A stretch of DNA of 64,000 nt from Rhodococcus spongiicola (GCF_004011835.1 NZ_RKLN01000004.1:194318-258317); one strand, 5' to 3'. Shown: positions 1 through 9,536, counted from the first letter of the stretch. Made by a program: numbers and translations. The notes: generated from the letters alone by a model not told the origin.

Positions 1-154
1 CCGTTCCGTCGTCGGAGCCCAGGCTGCCCGTTCCGTCGTCGGAGCCCAGGCTGCCCGTTCCGTCGTCGGAGCCCAGGCTGCCCGTTCCGTCGTCGGAGCC
101 CAGGCTGCCCGTTCCGTCGTCGGAGCCCAGGCTGCCCGTTCCGTCGTCGGAGCC
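1..154. repeat. 27-bp coding tandem repeat, about 5.7 copies
   Basis: A 27-bp unit is repeated head to tail with no differences that I can see: bases 1-26 (partial), 27-53, 54-80, 81-107, 108-134 and 135-154 (partial). The length is a multiple of three, so copy-number changes would keep the reading frame of the minus-strand gene and change the protein by nine residues each time. The array may continue beyond the left edge. Confidence 0.95.
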
Positions 155-304
155 GTTCGCACCACCAAGGAGTTGTCCTACTGATCCCAACGAGCCCAGC
201 GATTCGTCTAGCGATTCGGTTGAGTGGGCCGGCGCGGCGACAACGGCGGCGAGAAGCGGGGCGGCGAGAACCGCTGCGGCGGTGGCACGTACTGACTTCT
301 TCAT
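1..304 (-). CDS. Secreted Ser/Gly/Asp nonapeptide-repeat protein, C-terminus cut by window edge
   Basis: The gene starts at an ATG at 304 and reads open to base 2, so its C-terminus lies outside the window. The start MKKSVRA is followed by an Ala/Val-rich stretch ending in APAHS, a clear Sec signal peptide of about 27 residues. A short linker leads into repeats of the nine-residue unit SLGSDDGTG, about six of them visible. The start closely resembles MKKSIRTG of the next two genes, so it belongs to the same local family of small secreted proteins. The repeats may form a flexible extracellular linker; no function is recognised. Confidence 0.75.
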   Translation of the reverse strand, partial: MKKSVRATAAAVLAAPLLAAVVAAPAHSTESLDESLGSLGSVGQLLGGANGSDDGTGSLGSDDGTGSLGSDDGTGSLGSDDGTGSLGSDDGTGSLGSDDGT

Positions 305-593
305 CGATTCCTTCTTTCGTCTCATCCCGGACGCGATTCCGCGTGCGGGTTGCTGCGCCGATCGGTATCGAAGAAGGGGAAGCGTGATCGAATCCCCCGG
401 GCAGATCCTGCTGGTACCTGCTTGCCGCTGAAAACTAGCAGGGTCTGAGCGTCTGCATGGGGAAGCGACACGCCGTATGATCCTCCACGTTTCTCGAGAG
501 CGGTCAATGATGCGGGACAGTCTGCGCGGTTCTGCGAGATCTGCTGCGCCATGGGTTCGTCGGCGACGAGGGAGAGAACCCCACTGAACGACC
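305..593 (-). promoter_or_regulatory. Upstream region of the repeat-protein gene
   Basis: No gene is supported here. The stretch is the 5' region of the minus-strand gene that starts at 304. Around 384-405 it carries a block (GATCGAATCCCCCGGGCAGA on the plus strand) related to the motif found upstream of the next two paralogues. A purine-rich ribosome-binding site (GAAAGAAGG on the minus strand, about 309-317) precedes the start codon. Confidence 0.5.
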
Positions 594-621
594 GAAGGCC
601 CCGCCAATCGGCGGGGCCTTC
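594..621 (-). terminator. Rho-independent terminator of the 636-1217 gene
   Basis: A perfect 12-bp stem (GAAGGCCCCGCC at 594-605, complement at 610-621) with loop AATC lies 14 bases past the stop codon of the minus-strand gene. Similar hairpins follow the other members of this family. Confidence 0.8.
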
Positions 622-635
622 AGTGTGTTTCTGGA

Positions 636-1217
636 TCAGCCCAGGAGTCCGCTGAGGATCAGGCCGCCGATGGCCAGGCCGCCGATGGCCACGCTGCCGA
701 CGAGCAGGGCGGGGTTGTCCGCCAGGCTGCCTTCGCCGCCCTCAGAGCTGCCGACGCTGCCGGAGGTGTCGTCGTTGGGGACGGTGAACTTGACCGGCTC
801 AGCCGTGGCGTCGACTCCGTCGCTTTCCTCAGTTCCCCAACGCTCGTCGGTATCGGCCGAGTAGCAGGTCCAAGTCGCGACGTAGGTGCCGGCTTCGTCG
901 ATGGTCTCCGGATCGGACGTAAAGGTATCGCCGGGGGCGACAATGGGGCGTGCGAGGAGTTCCCGCTCCGCGCCCTCTTCGTCGAGCACGTACCAGATAC
1001 TGCAGCCCAGGCCCAGCTCTCCGTCGGTGTTGTTGACAATGCTGGCGGTGACATCGTTGCCTTCGACGGCAACGGAGAAGCTGACTGCCTCCTGCGAGCT
1101 CGAGTCGGACGAGCCGAGTGAGCCGGTTCCGGCCGCCTGGGCCGGTGCAGCGAACGCGGTGGCAACGAGGGGAGCCGCGAGCAGCGCAACCGCTCCGGTG
1201 CGAATGGACTTCTTCAT
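636..1217 (-). CDS. Small secreted protein with C-terminal hydrophobic segment, copy 1
   Basis: The 193-residue product has a signal peptide (MKKSIRTG, hydrophobic core, cleavage near AQA-AG at about 28). A Ser/Gly linker with GSLGSSDSSS follows. The middle domain of about 110 residues looks beta-rich and has two Cys (in GCSIWYV and TWTCYS) that could form a disulfide. The C-terminus is a Gly/Leu/Ile-rich hydrophobic segment of about 25 residues (LLVGSVAIGGLAIGGL). The protein is probably exported and kept at the membrane or cell envelope by this tail. The family is not recognised. The reading frame appears identical to that at 1823-2404, while the flanks differ. Confidence 0.8.
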   Translation of the reverse strand: MKKSIRTGAVALLAAPLVATAFAAPAQAAGTGSLGSSDSSSQEAVSFSVAVEGNDVTASIVNNTDGELGLGCSIWYVLDEEGAERELLARPIVAPGDTFTSDPETIDEAGTYVATWTCYSADTDERWGTEESDGVDATAEPVKFTVPNDDTSGSVGSSEGGEGSLADNPALLVGSVAIGGLAIGGLILSGLLG

Positions 1218-1780
1218 GGGTACTCCTAGGGTTCAACGGACCGCACACGAAGGCATGCGGATATGCGCAGCTGGCTGGCTGGTACTCGGCCACAGAGCCC
1301 GATCGGAATCCCCCCGAACAGGTCATTTCGTACCTGCTGTGCTGTTTGAACGTAACACGGTCTTTACGATTGGATGGGCGGAACAACACACCCATTGATC
1401 TCACAAGAACAGCTGGTCTGTTATGAAAAGTGCTGTTGCGCTGGAGTGGCAGAGCAGATGTGAGGCTGGTCACAGAGCTGTCGAGGGGGAGTCGACGGCA
1501 ATACCTGCATCTTGCGGAACCGCGACGCCGCCGGAGGCGATCAGTTCGTCCTGCCCTGGCGGCTTCCGCTGTAGGGGTACGCCGAACATGAGCAGCTGGT
1601 TCAATCGTGGCGAGGCGGTCGTGCGGTGTGATTCTGCCCGCCGCAGGTTCCACGATCGACGGACTTGTGTTAGCGGTACTTCGCGGGTCTCGTGGACGGC
1701 TTTGTGCGCGGGTAAGTCTCGATGGTCGACGTGTTTCCGCCGCGCGGGCTGCTTACGAATGGAGACCCGACCAAACGGCC
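1218..1780 (-). promoter_or_regulatory. Upstream region of copy 1, with conserved family motif
   Basis: No gene is supported. The half next to 1217 is the promoter and leader of copy 1. It aligns by eye with the leader of copy 2 (2405-2510), including a GGAATCCCCCCGAACAGGT block at 1307-1325. The half near 1780 precedes the copy 2 terminator and resembles the stretch before the terminator at 2992 (shared GGAGACCCGAC). It holds no clear coding sequence. Confidence 0.45.
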
Positions 1781-1808
1781 GAAGGCCCCGCCGTTCGGCG
1801 AGGCCTTC
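1781..1808 (-). terminator. Rho-independent terminator of the 1823-2404 gene
   Basis: A 12-bp stem with one mismatch (GAAGGCCCCGCC at 1781-1792, GGCGAGGCCTTC at 1797-1808) and loop GTTC lies just past the stop codon. It is nearly the same as the terminator at 594-621. Confidence 0.78.
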
Positions 1809-1822
1809 GGTGTGTTTCTGGA

Positions 1823-2404
1823 TCAGCCCAGGAGTCCGCTGAGGATCAGGCCGCCGATGGCCAGGCCGCCGATGGCCACGCTGCCGACGAGCAGGGCGGG
1901 GTTGTCCGCCAGGCTGCCTTCGCCGCCCTCAGAGCTGCCGACGCTGCCGGAGGTGTCGTCGTTGGGGACGGTGAACTTGACCGGCTCAGCCGTGGCGTCG
2001 ACTCCGTCGCTTTCCTCAGTTCCCCAACGCTCGTCGGTATCGGCCGAGTAGCAGGTCCAAGTCGCGACGTAGGTGCCGGCTTCGTCGATGGTCTCCGGAT
2101 CGGACGTAAAGGTATCGCCGGGGGCGACAATGGGGCGTGCGAGGAGTTCCCGCTCCGCGCCCTCTTCGTCGAGCACGTACCAGATACTGCAGCCCAGGCC
2201 CAGCTCTCCGTCGGTGTTGTTGACAATGCTGGCGGTGACATCGTTGCCTTCGACGGCAACGGAGAAGCTGACTGCCTCCTGCGAGCTCGAGTCGGACGAG
2301 CCGAGTGAGCCGGTTCCGGCCGCCTGGGCCGGTGCAGCGAACGCGGTGGCAACGAGGGGAGCCGCGAGCAGCGCAACCGCTCCGGTGCGAATGGACTTCT
2401 TCAT
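1823..2404 (-). CDS. Small secreted protein with C-terminal hydrophobic segment, copy 2
   Basis: This 193-residue product has the same sequence as the 636-1217 product from the signal peptide to the hydrophobic tail. I chose the ATG at 2404 because it aligns with the start of copy 1. An upstream in-frame ATG at 2422 would add MTKGAS but is not shared, and GGAGCG before 2404 can act as ribosome-binding site. Identity over the whole coding region with different leaders suggests a very recent duplication or gene conversion. It probably acts at the cell surface; its function is unknown. Confidence 0.8.
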   Translation of the reverse strand: MKKSIRTGAVALLAAPLVATAFAAPAQAAGTGSLGSSDSSSQEAVSFSVAVEGNDVTASIVNNTDGELGLGCSIWYVLDEEGAERELLARPIVAPGDTFTSDPETIDEAGTYVATWTCYSADTDERWGTEESDGVDATAEPVKFTVPNDDTSGSVGSSEGGEGSLADNPALLVGSVAIGGLAIGGLILSGLLG

Positions 2405-2991
2405 TGACGCTCCTTTAGTCAATCGACCGCGTACAAACGCACACGGCTATTGCGACAGCTGGGTACTGGTATCGGCCGCAGAGCCTGGTCGGATTCCCCC
2501 CGACAGGTCTGCAGTGCCACTGGAGATCGGCACGGCCTCAGCTAACCGCTAGAGCCTGGTCGGATTCCCCCCGACAGGTTCTTCTGGTTCCTACTGTGCG
2601 AATGAAAGTTAGCACGGCTTCATTAGTTGCTTGGGCGTCGACCGACCCCCAACAAACAACCGCAAGGGGTGGTCGGTGCCGGAAAAGTGCCGTTGTACTG
2701 GTATGAATGAGGTAATTGTGAGGCTAATCACATAGGGGCGGCGAACAGTCACCGCCAGTTCATCCTGCACCGGCGGTTCCGGTTGTAGGGATTCGGCGAA
2801 CTCGCGCAACAGGTTCAACCATGTCGAGCCTTTCGAGCAGTGTGGTTCTGTCCGACAACGGCTTCCACGGCAAAGGGTCTACGTGATCGATGTCTCACGA
2901 GTCTCGTGAATGGCGACGTCCGCGTGGGAGTCTTGATGGCTAGCGCGAATTCGGTGCAGCCGCTGCTTGCGAACGGAGACCCGACTGAACG
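2405..2991 (-). promoter_or_regulatory. Upstream region of copy 2, with two copies of a 28-bp motif
   Basis: No gene is supported. A 28-bp sequence occurs twice in direct orientation, at 2481-2508 and 2552-2579 (core GGTCGGATTCCCCCCGACAG). A related form lies at 1297-1325 before copy 1 and a weaker one near 384-405. Within the core, GTCGG and CCGAC are inverted around ATTCCCC, so it could be an operator or a hairpin. It lies 75-175 bases upstream of the copy 2 start codon. The part toward 2991 holds no other recognisable feature. Confidence 0.55.
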
Positions 2992-3024
2992 ACCGAAGGC
3001 CCCGCCGTTGGCGGGACCTTCGGT
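2992..3024 (-). terminator. Terminator after the truncated paralogue
   Basis: A 15-bp stem with one mismatch (ACCGAAGGCCCCGCC at 2992-3006, complement at 3010-3024) and a three-base loop. It is of the same design as the other terminators of this family and lies ten bases past the stop at 3034. Confidence 0.75.
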
Positions 3025-3033
3025 GTCTTTGCA

Positions 3034-3291
3034 TCAGCCAGCCAAGGCGAGGCCGCCAAGGGCCAGGCCTCCGATGACCACGCTGCCAACGATCAGGCCG
3101 CCGGTGACCAGGCTGCCAGTGTCGCCGCTCGAACTGCCGTTGCTGCCAAAGGAAATGGTGAACGGGAAGGGGTGAGCCGTCGGCTCCGTGTCTCCAACTG
3201 CTTCCGCTTCGTACAGTCGGTTGAACACGCGTGGTCATTGAGCCTGAGAGTAGTTCCGCACGACGGGGGTGCGTCCGCCGCGGCCATGCAG
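3034..3291 (-). pseudogene. Truncated, frameshifted member of the secreted-protein family
   Basis: Reading leftward, the last 64 codons from an ATG at 3228 give TAHPFPFTISFGSNG followed by GSLVTGGLIVGSVVIGGLAL. This matches the end of the 193-residue proteins (AEPVKFTVPNDD, then GSLADNPALLVGSVAIGG). No signal peptide or full middle domain is found upstream. Weak similarity continues in another frame from about 3291 (GTCMAAAD against GTYVATWT). I read this as a decayed copy that lost its N-terminus. A short protein could still be made from 3228, but it would lack an export signal. Confidence 0.6.
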
Positions 3292-3338
3292 GTGCCGAAC
3301 TGACCGACTTCGTAACGGATGGAACCAGATTGAACGGT

Positions 3339-3370
3339 CGAAGGCGCCGCCGCCGCCGGCGGGGCCTTCG
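3339..3370 (-). terminator. Terminator after the split secreted-protein gene
   Basis: An imperfect GC-rich hairpin (CGAAGGC at 3339, GCCTTCG ending at 3370, inner GCC-rich arms) stands 19 bases past the stop codon at 3389. It shares its arms with the three terminators to its left. Confidence 0.65.
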
Positions 3371-3388
3371 GTTTGTCACTGGATCCGG

Positions 3389-3994
3389 CTAGCTGAGGAG
3401 GCCGAAGGTCAGCCCGCCAAGGGCCAGACCCGCCAGACCCGCCAGGGCTGCGCTGCCGGTTGAGACGCCGGTGCCTTCATCGGGACAGCCACACTCGTTG
3501 TCCTGCCCACCCACGGGCACAGCGGGGTCGGTGGCCGGTGTACCAGCCCCCGTCGGCATGGTGCTCCCCGTCGGCAGGGCGCTCGCCAGGGGTAGGCCGA
3601 AGCCGCCAGCAATGAGTCCGAGTGCCAGGCTGCCGAGTGCCAGGCTTCCGGTGCTGGCCTCGATGGTGCTCAGCGAGCCCGCGCTGACCTCGATGGTGCT
3701 CAGCGAGCTGGTGTTGACCTCGATGGAGTTCAACGAGCCGAACGTGGCGACCGTGACGAGAGAGCCGGTGCCTTCGCCGTCGGTGTCGCCGGGCTCGTGG
3801 CCGTGGTCTTAGCCGTGGCCGTTGTCGCGGTCGCGGTGGCCGTAGCCGCGTCCATCCGACTTCTCGGTGGACTGCGTGGCCTGGACACCAGGCTTCACCG
3901 GCGTGGCGCTCGCCTGGGCGATGCCGAAGCCGCCGGCGACGAGGCTGAGGGTAGCGGCGACACCAATCAGCCGCTTACGGACGGAATGAGACAA
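3389..3994 (-). pseudogene. Secreted GSL-repeat protein gene split by an in-frame TAA
   Basis: A TTG start at 3994 is preceded by a perfect AGGAGG (4005-4000) at five bases. It gives a signal peptide (SHSVRKRLIGVAATL, cleavage near ASA) and a His/Arg/Asp-rich stretch ending in DRDNGHG, then TAA at 3811-3809. The same frame continues at once with DHGHEPGDTDGEGTGSLVTV, then repeats of the type GSLSTIEV, then a Cys-pair segment (CGCP) and a hydrophobic Gly/Leu tail, stopping at 3389. Composition runs on across the stop (GHG, stop, DHGHE), so one gene of about 200 codons was probably interrupted by a nonsense change. An alternative is a 61-residue secreted peptide plus a separate protein from the ATG at 3733. 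Confidence 0.6.
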
Positions 3995-4005
3995 GAAGTC
4001 CTCCT

Positions 4006-4390
4006 GAAGTGCAGTGCTGGGTTTCCTCCCGACTGCGAGCCCCCCGGCCGACATGGGTGCATCGGCACCCGCGGCGCCGGGAAGCTTACAGGGGAACGTA
4101 TTCCGTGCACGTCGAGATTTCCGAATGCGTCTCGGTACCTTGCCGTCTTCGATGACCGTGTGCACGACCGATGGGTCGGGCGCAGTGGCGGAAGCATCCA
4201 GCGACGAGGAAATCCATCAGGACTGGATTGTTCTGCTCGGTGGCCGCAAAGACCAGGCGAGATTCAAAAACGTCTTACTACAATGTGTCTGGCCCAGCCT
4301 TGCACCACACCACCACCATGGGCACCAGAGTTGCTGACCGAATTACCGCCGTATTCCTCTACCGGTGTCCGTCTTGATATCTAACGGTGG
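4006..4390. other. Intergenic stretch without recognised gene
   Basis: Between the start of the split secreted-protein gene and the end of the ABC transporter gene I see no supported coding sequence. The part next to 4006 must hold the promoter of the minus-strand secreted-protein gene. No clear hairpin follows the ABC gene stop at 4391. Confidence 0.5.
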
Positions 4391-5122
4391 CTAGAGAACC
4401 TCTGACAAGAAGCTCTGCAGCCGAGGGGTTTCGGGATTGTCGAAGAGCTGTTCCGGCACCCCGGATTCGACGACCGCACCGTGGTCCATGAACACGACCG
4501 TGTCCGACACCGACCGCGCGAATCCCATTTCGTGGGTGACCACCACCATCGTCATGCCACCCTTTGCGAGGTCACTCATCAGCGCCAGCACACCCTTGAC
4601 CAGTTCGGGATCGAGCGCCGAAGTCGCCTCGTCGAAGAACATGATTTGTGGTTCCATCGCGAGCGCGCGGGCGATTGCGACGCGCTGCTGCTGCCCGCCG
4701 GAGAGATTCCCCGGACGTGAGTCGGCCTTGTTCGTCAGGCCGACGAGTTCGAGTTGGTCGAGTGCGACCTGGCGGGCCGCGTCCTTCGACATCTTCTTGA
4801 GCTTGCGTGGACCCAGCGCGATGTTGTCGGCGACGGTGCGGTGCGGGAAAAGATTGAAGTGTTGGAACACCATGCCGATTCGCTGCCGCAGCTGGTCTGG
4901 GTTGTCCCGCAGCACCGATCGGTCGTCGAGGAGGACGTCGCCCGCGTCGGGTTCGTGCAGTCGGTTGAGCACCCGCAGCAGTGTCGACTTCCCCGACCCC
5001 GACGGCCCGATCACAGTGACGGTCTTGCCGGCGTCGACGTGCACATCGACCCCGCGCAGCACCCTGTTGGACCCGAAGGCCAGGTGCAGTCCGGTGCCGG
5101 TGAGGGAGACGGAATCGGTCAC
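4391..5122 (-). CDS. Amino-acid ABC transporter ATP-binding protein
   Basis: The 243-residue protein has Walker A GPSGSGKS (39-46), Q-loop in MVFQHFN (84-90), signature LSGGQQQ (140-146) and Walker [12 protein letters not shown] (161-171). The THEMGFA switch region is typical of the polar amino-acid (GlnQ/HisP) class. It would energise the fused binding protein/permease encoded three bases upstream. The start is GTG at 5122. The specific amino acid cannot be read from the sequence. Confidence 0.92.
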   Translation of the reverse strand: MTDSVSLTGTGLHLAFGSNRVLRGVDVHVDAGKTVTVIGPSGSGKSTLLRVLNRLHEPDAGDVLLDDRSVLRDNPDQLRQRIGMVFQHFNLFPHRTVADNIALGPRKLKKMSKDAARQVALDQLELVGLTNKADSRPGNLSGGQQQRVAIARALAMEPQIMFFDEATSALDPELVKGVLALMSDLAKGGMTMVVVTHEMGFARSVSDTVVFMDHGAVVESGVPEQLFDNPETPRLQSFLSEVL

Positions 5123-5125
5123 GGG

Positions 5126-6919
5126 TCAGCCTCTCTCCACGACGATGGCCTGGTCGAGCTCGTCGAGCGTGCCTTTGTCGGGGCGTCCGTGCCGCAGGCG
5201 CCGGTCGATGTAGTTCACCAGGTGTGTCAGCGGGATTGTCAACGCCAGGTAGAACAGTCCGGCGGCGACGAGCGGCGACAGGTTTCCGGTTTGTGCGTTG
5301 AGGTCGCGCCCGACGGCGAACAGTTCCCGCTGGGTGGCGAGCAGCCCCAGGAAGTAGATCAGAGACGAGTCCTTGATCAGGGAGATGAACTGGTTCACCA
5401 GGGCCGGCAGCACCCGTCGTACACCCTGCGGGACGACGACGAGTGCCATCGAGCGTCGGTACGAAAAGCCGAGGGCGCGAGCAGCTTCCATCTGGCCGGG
5501 CTCGACGCTCTGGATGCCGGAGCGGAAGATCTCACCGATGTACGCGGCCGCCAGCAGTGACAGCGCGGCCGCACCCAGCCAGTACGGGTTGTTACCGGTC
5601 AGCCCCTGGACCACCGGACCCACGCCCAGGCCGACGATCAGGATGATCACCACCGCGGGCAGGCCGCGGAAGATGTCGGTGTAGACCCGAGCGGGCCAGC
5701 GGAGCCAGCGGGTACGGGAGATGCCGGCGACGGCGAGGAACATGCCGATCACCGTGCCGGCGATGCCCGACGTCAGCGCCAGGATCAGTGTGTTCGGCAG
5801 GCCGGTTCGCAGCAGGTCCGGGAAGGCCCGCTGGTACAGCTCCCAGTTGAAGAACGTCTCACCGAGTTGCTGCAGTGTCGACTTCGATTGTGCTGTAGAT
5901 GGTTCGGTGGTGGCCGGCCTCTGCGCGGCGAGGGCCGCGAAGTCCGGCAGCTCAGGGGTGGGTGCGGCCTTACTGCCCGGCTTCCATCCAGTCGGTAGCT
6001 CCCGCGGCACCCATTCCGAGTAGAGCTGCGACCAGGTCCCGTCGGCGATCACGGCGTCGAGTCCGGAATTGAGCGCATCGACGAGTGGTTGGTCGTCCTT
6101 CGCGACCGCCCAGCCCATGTAGTTGTCGAGGCTGAAGGTGTTCTGCACGATCGTGGTCGGATCGCCGGGAACGACCGCGCCCTCGGCCTGCTGCGACGGC
6201 GCCACCCACGCATCGATCTGTCCGGTCTTGAGGCTTGCGTACGCGGTGTTGTAGTCGGGGAACTGCACCGGGACTATTCCGAGGGTGTTGGTGACGTAGT
6301 CGTCCTGCACCGTCCCCTGCACGACGCCGATTCGCATGGACGAGTTCAAGTCCGAGAATCCCTCGATGGGGCTGCCATTCGGCACGACGAGCGCGTGATA
6401 GCCGAAGTCGTAGCCGTTGGTGAAGTCGACCGTCTGGCGTCGGGCGTCGGTGGTGACGATCGAGGACGATCCGACGTCGAAGCGATGGCCCGCCACCTGG
6501 GCGAGGAGTCCGGCGAAGTCGGTGCCTACGAACTCGACCTGCAGTCCGAGCTTCGCGGCGACCGCCCGCAGTAGTTCGTTGTCGAAGCCGGTGAACACGT
6601 GCTGCGAGTTGACGCAGACGCTCGGCGGCGCGTCCGACAGCGTCCCCACGGTGAGCGTGCCGGGTTTGATGAGGTTCAGCCTCGAGGTATCGATGGCGCT
6701 GAGCGGCAGCGTGTCCGGGGTCGTGTACGTGTCCTCACCAGCGGTGGCGGTGTCCAGGTTGGTCGGCTGCGCGGTGGCACTGTCGACACCGGGCGGTGCG
6801 CACAGGTCGGTCGGCGCCGACGTGTTGCGTCCGGGCGAGCACGCCGCGAGCGCGAGCACGGGCAGTAACACGACCAGCACCGCCACCGCGCGGAACCGGG
6901 AGGCAGCGGGGGCGGTCAT
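5126..6919 (-). CDS. Fused substrate-binding lipoprotein and permease of an amino-acid ABC transporter
   Basis: I use the ATG at 6919 (597 residues) because it places a lipoprotein signal at the N-terminus: a hydrophobic stretch and LALAAC with the lipidated Cys at 27. Residues of about 70-320 form a family-3 solute-binding domain (TLTVGTLSDAPP, FTGFDNELLRAVAAKLG). A Pro/Thr-rich linker follows, and from about 365 a HisM/GlnP-type permease with the EAA loop EAARALGFSYRRSMALVVVP. Binding protein and channel in one chain are known in other Gram-positives. With the downstream ATPase this is a complete importer. A longer start at 6979 would spoil the signal peptide. Confidence 0.88.
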   Translation of the reverse strand: MTAPAASRFRAVAVLVVLLPVLALAACSPGRNTSAPTDLCAPPGVDSATAQPTNLDTATAGEDTYTTPDTLPLSAIDTSRLNLIKPGTLTVGTLSDAPPSVCVNSQHVFTGFDNELLRAVAAKLGLQVEFVGTDFAGLLAQVAGHRFDVGSSSIVTTDARRQTVDFTNGYDFGYHALVVPNGSPIEGFSDLNSSMRIGVVQGTVQDDYVTNTLGIVPVQFPDYNTAYASLKTGQIDAWVAPSQQAEGAVVPGDPTTIVQNTFSLDNYMGWAVAKDDQPLVDALNSGLDAVIADGTWSQLYSEWVPRELPTGWKPGSKAAPTPELPDFAALAAQRPATTEPSTAQSKSTLQQLGETFFNWELYQRAFPDLLRTGLPNTLILALTSGIAGTVIGMFLAVAGISRTRWLRWPARVYTDIFRGLPAVVIILIVGLGVGPVVQGLTGNNPYWLGAAALSLLAAAYIGEIFRSGIQSVEPGQMEAARALGFSYRRSMALVVVPQGVRRVLPALVNQFISLIKDSSLIYFLGLLATQRELFAVGRDLNAQTGNLSPLVAAGLFYLALTIPLTHLVNYIDRRLRHGRPDKGTLDELDQAIVVERG

Positions 6920-6933
6920 GGGGATCCTCGGAG

Positions 6934-7728
6934 CTACGCGAGTCCGGACAACTGCGGCGGTGTGCTCTCGTCGCGCCACGCGACTGCCTCACGGAGCGTG
7001 GTGAGGTCGTAGTCGGGTCCGCTGGAATGGGGGGTGAACAGGGTGACGCCGGCGCCGACGTACGCCGACGCGAGTTCTGCTCCTGGCCACCACGTGGAAC
7101 GTTCGATCTCGAGCGGGTCCCGCTGCACGTCCCCGCAGTGCTCCCCGAGGATCGCCGACTTGCGGACGAACTCGTCCCGCTCGCTGTACCCGTGCCAGAT
7201 GTCGGCGTACTCGGCGACCAGACGTAGCGTCTTCTTCTCGCCGCTACCGCCGATGAGGATCGGAATACGCCTTGTCGGGGCAGGATTGAGCTTGCCGAGC
7301 CGGGATGTGATGCGCGGCAGATACTCCCCGAGAAGCCTCAGCCTCGATCCCGGGGTGCCGAACTCGTAGCCGTAGGAGTCGTAGTCCTTCTCATACCAGC
7401 CGGAGCCGAGGCCGAGGATGAGCCGCCCGCCGCTGATGTGATCGACGGTGCGAGCCATGTCCGCCAGCAGGTCCGGGTTGCGGTAGGCCGCGCAGCTCAC
7501 CAGTGCGCCGATCTCGACACGCTCGGTCTGCTCGGCCCACGCGCCCAGCATCGTCCAACACTCGAACTGCGCGCCATCCGTATCGCCGAAGAGGGGGTAG
7601 AAGTGGTCCCAGGTGAATACGACGTCGGCGCCGGCGTCCTCCGCGCGCAACACGGCATCGCGGATCTTGCGGTAGTCGGGGGCGTGCTGGGGCTGCAACT
7701 GGATGCCGATACGCACGGGACGGGTCAT
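6934..7728 (-). CDS. LLM-class (luciferase-like) F420-dependent oxidoreductase
   Basis: The 264-residue product has the TIM-barrel pattern of the luciferase-like monooxygenase family: VRIGIQLQPQH at the start, VFTWDHFYPLFGD, then TVDHISGGRLILGLGSGWYE, the usual cofactor and phosphate-binding segment. Many actinobacterial members use coenzyme F420. The substrate is unknown. It lies 14 bases upstream of the ABC transporter genes on the same strand and may be co-transcribed. Confidence 0.85.
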   Translation of the reverse strand: MTRPVRIGIQLQPQHAPDYRKIRDAVLRAEDAGADVVFTWDHFYPLFGDTDGAQFECWTMLGAWAEQTERVEIGALVSCAAYRNPDLLADMARTVDHISGGRLILGLGSGWYEKDYDSYGYEFGTPGSRLRLLGEYLPRITSRLGKLNPAPTRRIPILIGGSGEKKTLRLVAEYADIWHGYSERDEFVRKSAILGEHCGDVQRDPLEIERSTWWPGAELASAYVGAGVTLFTPHSSGPDYDLTTLREAVAWRDESTPPQLSGLA

Positions 7729-7847
7729 GCGGAACTCCCCTTTTGTGACGCCTTTTGCACCGGGACTCTCATGTCACCGTATCCCTGTGATCGACGTGTT
7801 GCACCGGTGGTTGGTGCAGCCTACGGATGGTGGAGCAAACTGAACCT

Positions 7848-8348
7848 ATGAAGATCACCTCGCGTCCCGCCCCGCCGACAGGCTGGAAGCGTCGGTTTCT
7901 TCGCATGCCCATCACCCTGTACCGGTGGCATCTCGGGTGGCTGCTCGGCCACCGGTTCCTTCTTCTCGAGCACGTCGGCCGTCGCAGCGGGCAGACCAGG
8001 CAGGTCGTTCTCGAACTCGTCAACCACGACGAGGTCGGGCGCGGTACCGGCGCTCCGGACGGGTACGTCGTCGCAGCTGGGTTCGGGACGAAGTCGGACT
8101 GGTTCCGCAACCTCGAGGCGCATTCGCGGGGGCGGGTCCAGGTGGGACGCCGACGGGCCACCGTCGAGGCGGAGTTCCTGGACTCCGACGCCGGTGGCGA
8201 CCTGATGGCGCACTACGGCCGTGTCCACCCGAAATTAGCCGTTCGGCTGTGTGCGACCATCGGCTTCGAGGTCGACGGCAGTGAGGCCGACTACCGGGAG
8301 GCGGGTCGAAAGATTCGGTTCGTGCGGCTGCGGCCGGTGCGAGGGTGA
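7848..8348 (+). CDS. Deazaflavin (F420)-dependent nitroreductase-family protein
   Basis: The 166-residue protein resembles the Ddn/DUF385 family: a basic N-terminus (GWKRRFLRMPITLYRW), the core LLLEHVGRRSGQTRQVVLE, and GFGTKSDWFRNLEAHSRGRV. These split-barrel proteins bind F420 and reduce quinones or nitro compounds. I prefer the ATG at 7848; another ATG at 7827 would add seven residues. It is divergent from the LLM gene across about 120 bases, so two likely F420 enzymes share a promoter region. Confidence 0.85.
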   Translation: MKITSRPAPPTGWKRRFLRMPITLYRWHLGWLLGHRFLLLEHVGRRSGQTRQVVLELVNHDEVGRGTGAPDGYVVAAGFGTKSDWFRNLEAHSRGRVQVGRRRATVEAEFLDSDAGGDLMAHYGRVHPKLAVRLCATIGFEVDGSEADYREAGRKIRFVRLRPVRG

Positions 8349-8445
8349 TGATTTGGACACTTCGGGCGCTTATGCTGTCCGCACCCCTGTCCACCCTGAC
8401 TCGGATCGTCCGGCACGTTCCTGCCGGTGAAGGGACCGCTCCTAG

Positions 8446-9528
<1,083 letters not shown>

Positions 9529-9536
9529 GCCCTACC

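Noticed and set aside
1-154. Regular short repeats resembling a CRISPR array
   Set aside because: The 27-bp units follow each other without spacers and encode a nonapeptide in the minus-strand gene; no cas genes are near.
636-1398. Long plus-strand and second minus-strand open frames over the secreted-protein genes
   Set aside because: They are shadows of the minus-strand genes; they lack ribosome-binding sites and show only frame-shifted residue bias.
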